Assembly: GCA_023512015.1 (NCBI GenBank)
Contig: JAIMAI010000013.1
Coordinates: forward strand, 1-59,724
DNA from: Acidothermus sp.
Lineage (GTDB): Bacteria; Actinomycetota; Actinomycetes; Acidothermales; Acidothermaceae
DNA: 59,724 nucleotides
Direction: 5' to 3'
Part shown: positions 29,796 to 37,734 of the stretch, in pieces
Layout of the letters: every line of letters starts with the position of its first letter
Numbering within the stretch: position 1 is the first letter of the stretch
The notes under the pieces: generated by a model
Database searches by the model: none
What the model saw: the letters and a program-made list of their open reading frames with translations, nothing else
Told to the model about the DNA's origin: nothing
Position numbers and translations under genes: made by a program

Positions 29796-30110
29796 CGGAA
29801 CCGTCTTTCTGCTCGGGGCCCTACGAACCCTGCACGGGCTCGACGAGCCGACTACCTGGTTGGGAACGGACGGCCGGGCCCGGACCGCGATGACCCCCTC
29901 CAAGGGTCACCGCCGGCCCGCCCCCGCTGCGCCGACCGCGTCCAGCATCTCCGACGGTACCGCCGCAGACCCGGCTCTGCCGCCTCGTTCGGCGTGTCTC
30001 ACCCGGATCGACCATCCCAACCGCGACCATCCCAGCCGCCGTCCTCCTTCCGCGGGCCATCGGGTGCGAAGCGTTTCGAGAGCTCCCGTAGAGATTCCTC
30101 GGCCGTTTCG
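29796..30110. other. clpX-clpP2 intergenic region (315 bp) without a gene
   Basis: No plausible gene is seen on either strand. It holds a 15-bp tandem repeat (gaccatcccaaccgc at 30010-30024, one mismatch in 30025-30039). It also holds a small inverted repeat TGACCC/GGGTCA (29891-29909). The clpX promoter should lie here, but no convincing -35/-10 pair could be fixed by eye. Confidence 0.6.
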
Positions 30111-30821
30111 TTACCGAGCTGACCCGGCCGCCGCAACCAACGAGAGTTTGCGGGTGGTGAGCACCTCGTCGATGATCCCGTACTCGACGGCTTCTTCCGC
30201 GGTGAGAATCTTGTCGCGTTCGATGTCTTGGCGGATCTGTTCCTCGCTGCGCCCGGTGTGCTTGGCCAACAACTGTTCGAGGAGCCGGCGCATCCGCAGC
30301 ACCTCGCGGGCCGCGATCTCCAGGTCGCTCGCCTGCCCCCCGGCCTCGCTGTACGGCTGGTGGATGAGGATGCGCGCGTTCGGCAACGCCATCCGCTTGC
30401 CCTTGGTGCCGGCGGCGAGCAGGACGGCGGCAGCCGACGCGGCCTGCCCCATGCAGATCGTTTGGATTTCGGGGCGGATGTACTGCATGGTGTCGTAGAT
30501 GGCGGTGAGCGCGGTGAACGAGCCGCCCGGGGAGTTGATGTAGAGCTGGATGTCGCGATCCGGATCCATCGATTCCAGCGTGAGCAGCTGGGCCATCACG
30601 TCGTTGGCGGAGATGTCGTCGATCTGCACGCCGAGGAAGATGATGCGTTCCTCGAAGAGCTTCGTGTACGGGTTGTGGATGCGATCGCCCTGGCTGGTCC
30701 GCTCCCGGAACTCCGGCACGATGTAGCGGGACGACGGCCCCTCACGGTGACCGCCGACGCGTTCGCGCCCGCTCCCCGCCGGTAGCCACAGACCCGTCGA
30801 GTTGATCTCGTCCGCACGCAT
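30111..30821 (-). CDS. clpP2: ClpP protease subunit (ClpP2 type)
   Basis: Serine protease subunit of the mixed ClpP1P2 barrel. The 236 residues carry catalytic Ser in [14 protein letters not shown], His in [15 protein letters not shown] and Asp in [24 protein letters not shown] 30821 follows a perfect AAGGAGGT; the frame also has a GTG at 30839 that overlaps that site. It lies directly behind clpP1 (14-bp gap). Confidence 0.97.
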   Translation of the reverse strand: MRADEINSTGLWLPAGSGRERVGGHREGPSSRYIVPEFRERTSQGDRIHNPYTKLFEERIIFLGVQIDDISANDVMAQLLTLESMDPDRDIQLYINSPGGSFTALTAIYDTMQYIRPEIQTICMGQAASAAAVLLAAGTKGKRMALPNARILIHQPYSEAGGQASDLEIAAREVLRMRRLLEQLLAKHTGRSEEQIRQDIERDKILTAEEAVEYGIIDEVLTTRKLSLVAAAGSAR

Positions 30822-30835
30822 CCCGATGACCTCCT

Positions 30836-31498
30836 TCACGACACGGACGTCGTCGACGTCGGCACCTGCCGGGAACTGCGGACGACGTGATCGACGAATC
30901 CGTACTCTTTGGCTTCCTCAGCGGTGAACCAGCGCTCCCGGTCCGAATCCCGCTCGATGCGCTCCACAGGCTGGCCGGTGTGCTGGGAGATGAGCTGCTG
31001 GAGGGTGCGCTTGGCGTGGAGCATCTGCTCCGCTTGGATGGCGATGAGGGACGCCGTCCCCCCTACGCCGCCGAGCGGCTGGTGCATCATGATCCGCGAA
31101 TGGGGCAGGGCATAGCGCTTACCCTTCGCTCCCGCGCACAGCAGGAACTGCCCCATCGACGCGGCCAGCCCCATCGCAACGGTGGCGACGTCGCACTGCA
31201 CGTACTGCATGGTGTCGTAGATGGCCATTCCGGCGTCCACCGAGCCGCCGGGCGAATTGATGTACAGGTAGATGTCCCGATCGGGATCCTCCGCCGCGAG
31301 CAGCAACAACTGCGCGCAAATCTTGTTGGCGAGCGCATCGTCGACGACGGTGCCGAGGAAAAGAATCCGATTGCGCAACAGCTTGTTGAACACGTCGTCG
31401 TCCGGGGAGGCCCCCGAAGGGGGCAGGGCGGAGACGGGAACGGCGGCAGGCACCAGAAGGCTGCTGCCGTCGGGGTGAGCGAAACGATCCACGGTCAC
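30836..31498 (-). CDS. clpP1: ClpP protease subunit (ClpP1 type)
   Basis: Partner of the following ClpP. The 220 residues carry catalytic Ser in [17 protein letters not shown], His in [11 protein letters not shown] and Asp in [21 protein letters not shown]. It starts with GTG after GAGCAGGTGAG. A ClgR-like box sits about 110 bp upstream. Actinobacterial ClpP1P2 is often essential and ClgR-activated. Confidence 0.97.
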   Translation of the reverse strand: MTVDRFAHPDGSSLLVPAAVPVSALPPSGASPDDDVFNKLLRNRILFLGTVVDDALANKICAQLLLLAAEDPDRDIYLYINSPGGSVDAGMAIYDTMQYVQCDVATVAMGLAASMGQFLLCAGAKGKRYALPHSRIMMHQPLGGVGGTASLIAIQAEQMLHAKRTLQQLISQHTGQPVERIERDSDRERWFTAEEAKEYGFVDHVVRSSRQVPTSTTSVS

Positions 31499-31565
31499 GG
31501 TCTCACCTGCTCATTCAGCGATCTCATGGGGGTGGCGACCGCGCCGAGCGCGGGCACCGATGCCG

Positions 31566-31571
31566 ACCCTA
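31566..31571 (-). promoter_or_regulatory. Possible -10 box of clpP1-clpP2
   Basis: TAGGGT on the minus strand, about 37 bp downstream of the ClgR-like box and about 67 bp before the clpP1 start. There is no good -35 box, as expected for an activator-dependent promoter. Confidence 0.35.
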
Positions 31572-31607
31572 AATGCCGCCGCCCACACGTGAGCGGGCGA
31601 ACGGGAG

Positions 31608-31626
31608 TTGTTCGCTGTCGGCGCAG
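31608..31626. promoter_or_regulatory. ClgR-like operator upstream of clpP1P2
   Basis: TGTTCGCTGTCGGCGCAG matches the published actinobacterial ClgR pattern (CGC and GCG half sites separated by 5 nt with TTCGC on the left) at nearly all fixed positions. It lies in the 183-bp tig-clpP1 gap. No clgR gene is in the window. Confidence 0.5.
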
Positions 31627-31681
31627 GAAGGGGTGTGGACGACGCCCCTCGACGCCGGGATTCGCAGCCGACCGGGGGCGG

Positions 31682-33016
31682 TCACTGCCCGCCGATCGCG
31701 GCGGGCTCCGGCGTCCCCTCCAAGACCACCGGCTCTCCCTGAGGGTCGACGACGCGGACGTGCTGGAGCAGGTAGGCGAGGGCCTTGCCGCGCAGCGCGT
31801 CCGCGACCGCGAGCGGAACCGTGTTGGTGCGCACCAGTTGGTTGGCGTAGTCGTCGGGGTTGACGCCGAGTCGGGTTGCGCGCTGGATGAGGTAGTCGGT
31901 GAATTCGGCTTCCTCCAGCGACAGTTCGTAGCGGGCGACGACCGTGTCCAGCAGGAATTGCACGCGCATTTCGCGTTCGACGTCCGCCCGGGTGTGGGCG
32001 TCGTGCTGCTCGGCGGTCTCGCCTTGACGGGCCAGGTACTCCTGGACCGTGATGCCGCGGGCGTCGGTGAACCGCCGCAGCCGCTCGGCACGGGCCGCGA
32101 TTTCGTTTTCGACGAGCCGCTCGGGCAGGGGGATGTCCAGTTTTTCCAGCAGGGTGTCGACGAGTCGCTCCCGAGCCTGCACGACCTGCTGGATCCGCCG
32201 GACACGGCGCAGCCGCTCCCGGACATCCGCCCGCAGCTCGTCCAAGGTGTCGAATTCACTGGCCTGCTTGGCGAATGCGTCGTCGAGGGCCGGGGTCGAC
32301 TTCTCCCGCACGGCGCGCACGGTCACCCGGGCCCGCGCGACGCGGCCCTCATAGGGCCCCGCTAGGGGTGCGTCGAACTCCGCCGATTGGTCGACGGCGA
32401 GCCCCTCCAGGGCCTCGTCCAGACCTTCCACGAGCTGCCCGCTGCCGACCTCGTAGGAGGCTCCGGTGACCGAGCCGTCTTCGAGCTCCTCACCGTCGAG
32501 GGTCAGCACCATGTCGATCGTCACGAAATCACCGCGCCGGGCCGGACGCTCGACCGGGCTGAGGGTGGCGAAGCGGTCGGCCAGTGCGGCCAGCTCGGCG
32601 TCGACGTCCGCCTCGGCAACCTCCGCCGGGTCGACCGTGACCGTGATCTCCTCCGGGTCGGGAAGCTCGATCTTCGGTCGGACGTCGACTTCCGCCGTGA
32701 AGGTGAGCCCTTCGCCGTCCTCGAACTTGGTCACTTCGATCTGGGGTTGGGCGAGGACGGCGACGTCGGCTTCCTCCACGGCCTTGGTGTAGAAGTCGGG
32801 GATCGCGTCGTTGACCGCCTGTTCCAGGACGAAGCCACGGCCGATGCGCCGATCGATGATCGGGGGCGGGACCTTGCCGGGGCGGAAGCCCGGGATGCGG
32901 ACCTGCTGGGCAACCTTGCGGTAGGCCGCTGCGACGCTGGGTTGTAGTTCGTCGAAGCCGACCTCGACGGTGAATTTGACGCGGGTGGGGCTGAGGGTCT
33001 CGACGGCGCTCTTCAC
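31682..33016 (-). CDS. tig: Trigger factor (ribosome-associated chaperone / prolyl isomerase)
   Basis: Binds nascent chains at the ribosome exit tunnel. The 444 residues contain the N-terminal ribosome-binding domain with GFRPGKVPPPIID (the GFRxGxxP signature), a central FKBP-type domain (ARRGDFVTIDMVLTLDGEE) and a helical C-terminal domain. GTG 33016 is chosen (VKSAVETLSPTRVKFTVEV) with GAAGGAAG upstream. The open frame continues through a tRNA gene, which cannot be coding. It is transcribed toward the clpP genes, as usual. Confidence 0.97.
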   Translation of the reverse strand: MKSAVETLSPTRVKFTVEVGFDELQPSVAAAYRKVAQQVRIPGFRPGKVPPPIIDRRIGRGFVLEQAVNDAIPDFYTKAVEEADVAVLAQPQIEVTKFEDGEGLTFTAEVDVRPKIELPDPEEITVTVDPAEVAEADVDAELAALADRFATLSPVERPARRGDFVTIDMVLTLDGEELEDGSVTGASYEVGSGQLVEGLDEALEGLAVDQSAEFDAPLAGPYEGRVARARVTVRAVREKSTPALDDAFAKQASEFDTLDELRADVRERLRRVRRIQQVVQARERLVDTLLEKLDIPLPERLVENEIAARAERLRRFTDARGITVQEYLARQGETAEQHDAHTRADVEREMRVQFLLDTVVARYELSLEEAEFTDYLIQRATRLGVNPDDYANQLVRTNTVPLAVADALRGKALAYLLQHVRVVDPQGEPVVLEGTPEPAAIGGQ

Positions 33017-33053
33017 GGGCTTCCTTCGGGTGATGCGGCCAACAGTGATCTCG

Positions 33054-33126
33054 TCGGGGCGGGGAGACTCGAACTCCCGATCTCCTGCTCCCAAAGCAGG
33101 CGCGCTGGCCACTACGCTACGCCCCG
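33054..33126 (-). tRNA. tRNA-Pro (UGG)
   Basis: A 73-nt cloverleaf with acceptor arms CGGGGCG and CGCCCCG. The anticodon arm CCTGC-TTTGGGA-GCAGG gives TGG, and the T-arm is GGGAG-TTCGAGT-CTCCC. CCA is not encoded. Confidence 0.97.
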
Positions 33127-33220
33127 GGACGCGACGCGTAGTCTAAGCGAACGTACCGGACGTTGTCGGCCTCCCGGATGGTGGGGCAGACCGCCGTGTG
33201 AGGCAGGATCGTTCGGTCGC

Positions 33221-33294
33221 GCGGGTGTAGCTCAATGGCAGAGCTCCAGCCTTCCAAGCTGGCGGTGCGGGTTCGATTCCCGTCACCCGCTCCA
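33221..33294 (+). tRNA. tRNA-Gly (UCC)
   Basis: Acceptor GCGGGTG/CACCCGC, D-arm GCTC...GAGC and anticodon arm CCAGC-CTTCCAA-GCTGG with anticodon TCC. T-loop TTCGATT. Discriminator T followed by an encoded CCA (33292-33294). Confidence 0.97.
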
Positions 33295-33421
33295 CGATCG
33301 CCGTTCCGGCTCGACGATCCACACATTCGGTATCCCACGCGATCGCGACCGGCCCATCCCCGTGACCTCATACCCCGGGCACGTCTCTGCACTCTGGCCA
33401 CCTCTCTCATGATCATAGATC

Positions 33422-33479
33422 ACCTACGTCGGACGTCGGCGACAGTAGACGTCGGTAACAGTCGATGTAGGTAAACTGC
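33422..33479. repeat. 16-bp direct repeats (3 copies) with flanking inverted repeat, upstream of the second AAA ATPase
   Basis: Units at 33432-33447, 33448-33463 and 33464-33479 follow gacgtcggtaacagtc, with 3-5 differences in the outer copies. ACCTACGTCG (33422-33431) and CGATGTAGGT (33463-33472) form a 10-bp inverted repeat with one mismatch around the array. The third unit contains the -10-like box itself. Another inverted repeat, TGATC/GATCA (33410-33422), lies just upstream. Confidence 0.85.
33472..33477 (+). promoter_or_regulatory. -10 box for a leaderless mRNA of the second AAA ATPase
   Basis: TAAACT ends exactly 6 nt before the GTG start. No ribosome binding site is present. The box is embedded in the third 16-bp repeat, so a protein bound to the repeats would cover the promoter. 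Confidence 0.55.
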
Positions 33480-33483
33480 CTCT

Positions 33484-34908
33484 GTGTTCGTCAATCGCGA
33501 GAACGAGCAGGCCCGGTTGGCCGCGTGGTGGCAGGCCCCGGGTCCGCGACTGGCGGTGGTTTGGGGACGGCGGCGGGTAGGGAAAACCGCGCTGCTTCGG
33601 CATTTCGCCCAGGGGCGTCGGACGGTCTTCCATATCGGAACGCGACGACCGCCGGTCGATGAGCTGCGGACTTTCGCACGCGCAAGTGCCGCCGTCTTGT
33701 CCCACCGTTCCGTGGAGGTCAACCCCTTCCACGATTGGGCCGATGCGATCGAGAGCCTGGCCAGGGAAGCCGATGATGAGCCGCTGTTCGTCGTCCTGGA
33801 CGAATTCCCAGAACTCGTCCAGGCCAGCCCAGACCTCCCGAGTGTGATCCGTGCCGTCTTGGACAGCCTCCCGCCCTCAAACAAGCTGAGACTCGCTCTC
33901 TGTGGGTCGGCGGTCCGGACGATGCAGGCCATGCTCGAGGAACGCGCGCCGCTCTACGGTCGGGCGCATGAGAAGCTGCTGATCCACCCGTTCCGCCCCC
34001 ATGAGGCGGCGGCAATGCTCGAACCGCTTCCGCCGTCCGAGAAAGCTTTGGTGTGGGGAATCGTCGGAGGTATCCCGCTGTACCTCCAGTGGTGGGACGT
34101 CGAAAGCAGTATCCGCGACAATCTCGCGAACCTCGTGTGTCGGCCCGGGGCTCCCCTCCTCACCGAGGGTGAATTGGTCCTGGCCACCGAAGGGGACAGT
34201 GGTGATCTCACACGCCAGGTGATGTTCGCGCTCGCCGCGGGCCGCACGAAGCACAACGAAATCGCGGACGCCGTTCGAACGGATCCGACTCGCACCCTGG
34301 ATCGACTCATCGAACTGCGACTGGTCGAACGCCTGACCCCGGTTACCGAGAATCCGCATCGGACCCGACGACGGTTGTACCGCATCGCCGACAATTTCCT
34401 CGCTTTTTGGCTGGGTGTCGTACAGCCGTTCCGGAGCGAAATCGAGCGAGGCATTTCGGCTGGGATAGTGTCGGCGCTTCTGCAGAAATTGGACGATTTC
34501 ATGGGGCCGCGTTTCGAAGAAGCATTCCGCGACCACCTGCGGCGCCTGGCACAGGCCGGCCGACTCGCCCCCGACGTCGTAGCCATCGGACCGTACTGGA
34601 CGGCGGCGGAACCTGTCGTCGAGTTCGACGCGGTCGTCCTCGCCGGAGCGCACCGCGAGATCGTCATGGTCGGTGAGGCGAAATGGGCCAAGCGCGTCGA
34701 CGGGAATGCCATCGCTCGTGAACTGCGGCGGGTCCTTCCCGCCGTCCTTGGTACCACCGCAGACGTCGCCGTAGCAGTAGCCGCTCGGGAAACAGTGAGC
34801 GGAACGGTTGATCTCCCGGTCACCGCTGCGGATATCTTCTCGACCACGCTGCCGACGCGCTGGGGTCCGCGGAACCCGTCGCGGGCTAGTCGCGCCAGAT
34901 CACGATGA
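33484..34908 (+). CDS. ATPase_2/DUF234-type AAA ATPase with C-terminal nuclease-like domain
   Basis: A 474-residue protein of the prokaryotic ATPase/DUF234 group. Walker A is GRRRVGKT (28-35), Walker B LFVVLDE (101-107), sensor-1 LALCGSA (136-142). A winged-helix part follows (GRTKHNEIADAVRTDPTRTL, about 250-270), then DUF234 with YRIADNFLAFWLGVV. The C-terminal PD-(D/E)XK-like motif is kept: D382 in EFDAVV and E398-A-K400 in VGEAKW. Function is unknown. It lies between tRNA-Gly and a phosphatase gene, and its 3' end overlaps the convergent phosphatase by 23 bp. It starts at a leaderless GTG under its own repeat array. Confidence 0.88.
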   Translation: MFVNRENEQARLAAWWQAPGPRLAVVWGRRRVGKTALLRHFAQGRRTVFHIGTRRPPVDELRTFARASAAVLSHRSVEVNPFHDWADAIESLAREADDEPLFVVLDEFPELVQASPDLPSVIRAVLDSLPPSNKLRLALCGSAVRTMQAMLEERAPLYGRAHEKLLIHPFRPHEAAAMLEPLPPSEKALVWGIVGGIPLYLQWWDVESSIRDNLANLVCRPGAPLLTEGELVLATEGDSGDLTRQVMFALAAGRTKHNEIADAVRTDPTRTLDRLIELRLVERLTPVTENPHRTRRRLYRIADNFLAFWLGVVQPFRSEIERGISAGIVSALLQKLDDFMGPRFEEAFRDHLRRLAQAGRLAPDVVAIGPYWTAAEPVVEFDAVVLAGAHREIVMVGEAKWAKRVDGNAIARELRRVLPAVLGTTADVAVAVAARETVSGTVDLPVTAADIFSTTLPTRWGPRNPSRASRARSR

Positions 34909-36019
34909 GCGCCTGATCGTCGTTGCCGCTCGGGGCGACGGTGTCCAAGAGCCAGCGGGCCCCTCCGCGGAACCCACGGGTCACCAGCCGCTCCGCCTCT
35001 CCGATGAGTTTGTCGATCCCCACACTGATCTCCCGCTCGGGAGTTTCGACGAGGCCGTCGGTGTACAACAGCAAGGCGTCGCCGTGCGCAAGGGTTCCGA
35101 AAGCCGCGGTGAAATGCGGGGAATCCAAAGCTCCCAGCAGCGTTCCCTCCGCCTCGACGACCCGCCACGTGCCGCTGCCGCTGCGGAAATGAACCGCCGG
35201 CGGATGGCCCGCCGACTGCAAGAGGAAATCGCCGGTGGTGAGGTCGAGGGCGAGGTGAATCGCCGACGCGAAGCCCTCGGGCCAGCGTTGACGGAGCAAA
35301 TAGGCGTTGGCCGCGGTGAGGAAACCCTCCGGGGGCACCGCCCCGAGCAGCCCCCCGAAAGCGCCCGCGAGCGAGAGCGCTCGGGTCGCGGCATCCACCC
35401 CCTTGCCCGAAACGTCGACCAGCACGATCTCCAAGCGCTGGCCCTCATTGGTCGTCGCAGCGACCAGGAAATCCCCGCCGAAAGTGGCGTGGCCGGCGGA
35501 CCGGACCACGGCCTCGGCATGCCATTCGCCGGGAAGTGCCGGGAGTTCACCGAGCCGCCGCAGGCGATCCCGCAGGTCGACGAGCATGGCTTCACCGCGC
35601 AACCCCTGAACACCGAGGCGCTCACGCGTGGCGGCCAACTGGTAAGCCACCACAGCCGTGATCGCTACCACGAGCAGCCCGCCCGGACGCGCGGCATGCC
35701 AGCCTTGCACCCCGAGTTCGCACCCGATCGCAATGACCACAAGGATGATCAACGCGAGCACGCTTCGGCGCGACACCAGCAGACCCGACCCGAGAAGGGG
35801 CACGACGAAAGTGGTCGCGGGGAACCAGTCCTCACCGAGCAGCGACCCCGCCACCGCCAGCCCGACCACCAGCAGGACCAGCCACAAGCGCGCAAGCCGC
35901 GGCTCCAGAAGGCCGGCCCCCCGGGCGGCTCGCCAGGTGCGACGGCGAGCGCGCCGACGTGCGCCCACGCGGCGGACCTGTGACTGCCAGCGCGCGGGGG
36001 AAACGCCGTCGGTGCTCAT
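34886..36019 (-). CDS. Membrane-bound SpoIIE/PP2C-family serine phosphatase
   Basis: Likely antagonist of an anti-anti-sigma factor or similar partner-switch protein. The 377 residues have an N-terminal arginine-rich cytoplasmic stretch, then four or five membrane segments (about 35-130), then a SpoIIE phosphatase domain with metal ligands in GGDFLVAATT, VDVSGKGVDAA, DGLVETP and NDDQALIVIW. ATG 36019 is chosen. No anti-sigma or STAS partner lies nearby, so its target is unknown. Confidence 0.9.
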   Translation of the reverse strand: MSTDGVSPARWQSQVRRVGARRRARRRTWRAARGAGLLEPRLARLWLVLLVVGLAVAGSLLGEDWFPATTFVVPLLGSGLLVSRRSVLALIILVVIAIGCELGVQGWHAARPGGLLVVAITAVVAYQLAATRERLGVQGLRGEAMLVDLRDRLRRLGELPALPGEWHAEAVVRSAGHATFGGDFLVAATTNEGQRLEIVLVDVSGKGVDAATRALSLAGAFGGLLGAVPPEGFLTAANAYLLRQRWPEGFASAIHLALDLTTGDFLLQSAGHPPAVHFRSGSGTWRVVEAEGTLLGALDSPHFTAAFGTLAHGDALLLYTDGLVETPEREISVGIDKLIGEAERLVTRGFRGGARWLLDTVAPSGNDDQALIVIWRD

Positions 36020-36112
36020 GGTCCGTGAGCGTATCGGGACCAACGTCACGAACGCACGCTTTTCCGCGAACTCCACGAAATCGCCACGACCGAGGCGTGA
36101 GAAGCTCGGGCT

Positions 36113-36364
36113 GTGAGCCCGACCCAAGGCCCCGACCCCAATACCGCCGACGAGACGCGGCCCGACGCCTCCGCGCCCTCAGAACCCTCCGAAACCGTTG
36201 ACGCCGGACGACGGCCCCCGCCGCGGCCGGAAGAAACTCTGCGGGCCCTCTTCGCCTCGGGACGCTCGCAGGTAGGGATCCTCGGTGCCCTGCGCGCCAG
36301 GGACGTCTCCCGACCCCGCGCGGAACACATCGCCGCCGCCGAGCGGCGTGATCGGCAGGGTTGA
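36113..36364 (+). CDS. Small hypothetical protein
   Basis: An 83-residue protein starting with GTG. The first half is Pro/Thr/Glu-rich and probably disordered. The second half (PEETLRALFASGRSQVGILGALRARD) looks like a helical segment. No family is recognised. It converges on rpiB with a 3-bp gap and is divergent from the phosphatase gene. Coding status is likely but not proven. Confidence 0.45.
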   Translation: MSPTQGPDPNTADETRPDASAPSEPSETVDAGRRPPPRPEETLRALFASGRSQVGILGALRARDVSRPRAEHIAAAERRDRQG

Positions 36365-36367
36365 GCC

Positions 36368-36850
36368 CTACGACGGGTCGGTGGCCGGCAGCTCCGGCAG
36401 GACCCCCGTGGTCTCGTAGGCGCTCACCATCGCCAGCCGCCTGACGTGGCGGGCTTCACCGGAGAACGGCGTCGACAGGAACACCTCGACGAGCGCGGTG
36501 GCCTCCCCGATGGTGTGCTGCCGGGCCCCGATGCTCGCCACGTTCGCGTCGTTGTGCGAGCGCGCCAACATGGCCGTTTCGTCGTTCCAGATCAGAGCTG
36601 CGCGCACTCCCCGGACCTTGTTCGCCGCGATCTGCTCCCCGTTCCCGGATCCGCCAATTACGATGCCGAAGCTGTCCCGATCGTTGGCGGTCCGCTGCGC
36701 GGCGGCGATCACGTACGGGGGGTAGTCGTCGTCCGGTTGATAGTCGAACGGCCCGCAGTCGACGGGCTCGTAGCCACGGTCACGCAGCCACTCGACGAGG
36801 TGGGCTTTCAGCTCGAAACCCGCGTGATCCGAGGCGAGGTAGACCCGCAC
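36368..36850 (-). CDS. rpiB: Ribose-5-phosphate isomerase B
   Basis: Interconverts ribose-5-P and ribulose-5-P in the pentose phosphate pathway. The 160 residues contain YLASDHAGFELKAHL (8-12 being the SDHAG motif), GIVIGGSGNGEQIAANKV and the phosphate-binding RSHNDANVASIGAR. It starts with GTG 6 bp after the DUF5130 gene. Confidence 0.96.
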   Translation of the reverse strand: MRVYLASDHAGFELKAHLVEWLRDRGYEPVDCGPFDYQPDDDYPPYVIAAAQRTANDRDSFGIVIGGSGNGEQIAANKVRGVRAALIWNDETAMLARSHNDANVASIGARQHTIGEATALVEVFLSTPFSGEARHVRRLAMVSAYETTGVLPELPATDPS

Positions 36851-36856
36851 GATCCC

Positions 36857-37297
36857 CTACCCCCGCACGATCGGCGGGCGGGCCGCGGCCTCGGCCAGCA
36901 TGCGAATACCGGTGACGATGCCGCCGACGAGGTCGCCGCCGCTGAAAGCGGTTGCCATCGAGAGCGCGGCAAGCCCCGCCGCGTGGTCGTCGAGCCGCTG
37001 CGCCGCCGTCCGACCGGTCACGACCTCGACCTGCCGCTCGACGGGTTCGACGACGATGAGCACGGCTTCGTCGGCGCGCTCACCGAGCGCCGCATGCAGC
37101 CGCCGCGCTTCCTTGCGCACGTCACCGCTGAGCGGACCGATGAACAGCGAGAACCACAGCCCCGTTTCCTCACGCGCCACCGCGAGCACCTGGCGGACCA
37201 GGTCGGCTTGGCGGGTGGTGAGGATCGTCCGCGCCACCGCGGCGTGGGCCGCGGCGTCGTCCGCCGACGTGTCGCCTCGGCGCGCCGGAAGCGTCAT
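36857..37297 (-). CDS. DUF5130 (TPM-like) family protein
   Basis: A 146-residue actinobacterial protein with a TPM-like fold. Features are GLWFSLFIGPLSGDVRKEARRLH and the strand VLIVVEPVERQVEVVTG. It has no membrane segment. ATG 37297 follows GAGGGGG. It is co-directional with rpiB and the upstream membrane protein. Role unknown. Confidence 0.8.
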   Translation of the reverse strand: MTLPARRGDTSADDAAAHAAVARTILTTRQADLVRQVLAVAREETGLWFSLFIGPLSGDVRKEARRLHAALGERADEAVLIVVEPVERQVEVVTGRTAAQRLDDHAAGLAALSMATAFSGGDLVGGIVTGIRMLAEAAARPPIVRG

Positions 37298-37307
37298 CGC
37301 CACCCCC

Positions 37308-37709
37308 TCACCACCGGGCACCCGCGCCTCCTCCTTCGGAGGTGGACGGCGGAAGCTGCTCGATCCGCGCGATCAGATCATCGGCGTCCGGCGGCCCGCC
37401 GAACCACACGGTTCCCCCCGGCCACGGGCGTCCCGGGCGGTAGCGGGGACCACGGACCAAAGAAGGGAGGTAGACCAGGAAGCCGATCAGAAGGAAGGCG
37501 GCCAACGGAATACCCACGAAGATCAGCGTGGTCTGGACCCAGGTCAGGCGACCACCGGGGGTTCCACTCTCGTTGACGATCGGCGCCGCCGCCCAAGCCG
37601 AGCCTGCTGCGAGAAAGACCCCGAAGAAGCCGGTGCCCACCGCGGCGACCCTGCGCACGAGCCGCGAAGCCCGCTCGACGCCGAAGGACCCCGCCCGCCT
37701 GAGCCTCAT
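37308..37709 (-). CDS. Small membrane protein with signal peptide
   Basis: A 133-residue protein. The first hydrophobic stretch (VAAVGTGFFGVFLAAGSAWA) looks like a signal peptide with an AxA-type end. A second one (TTLIFVGIPLAAFLLIGFLVYL) is a membrane anchor. A short cytoplasmic tail with a DADDLIARIEQL helix follows. ATG 37709 is chosen. It is 10 bp upstream of the DUF5130 gene; homologues of both are often adjacent in actinobacteria. Function unknown. Confidence 0.75.
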   Translation of the reverse strand: MRLRRAGSFGVERASRLVRRVAAVGTGFFGVFLAAGSAWAAAPIVNESGTPGGRLTWVQTTLIFVGIPLAAFLLIGFLVYLPSLVRGPRYRPGRPWPGGTVWFGGPPDADDLIARIEQLPPSTSEGGGAGARW

Positions 37710-37734
37710 CACGATCGCGCCTCGCCTCCGCCGT

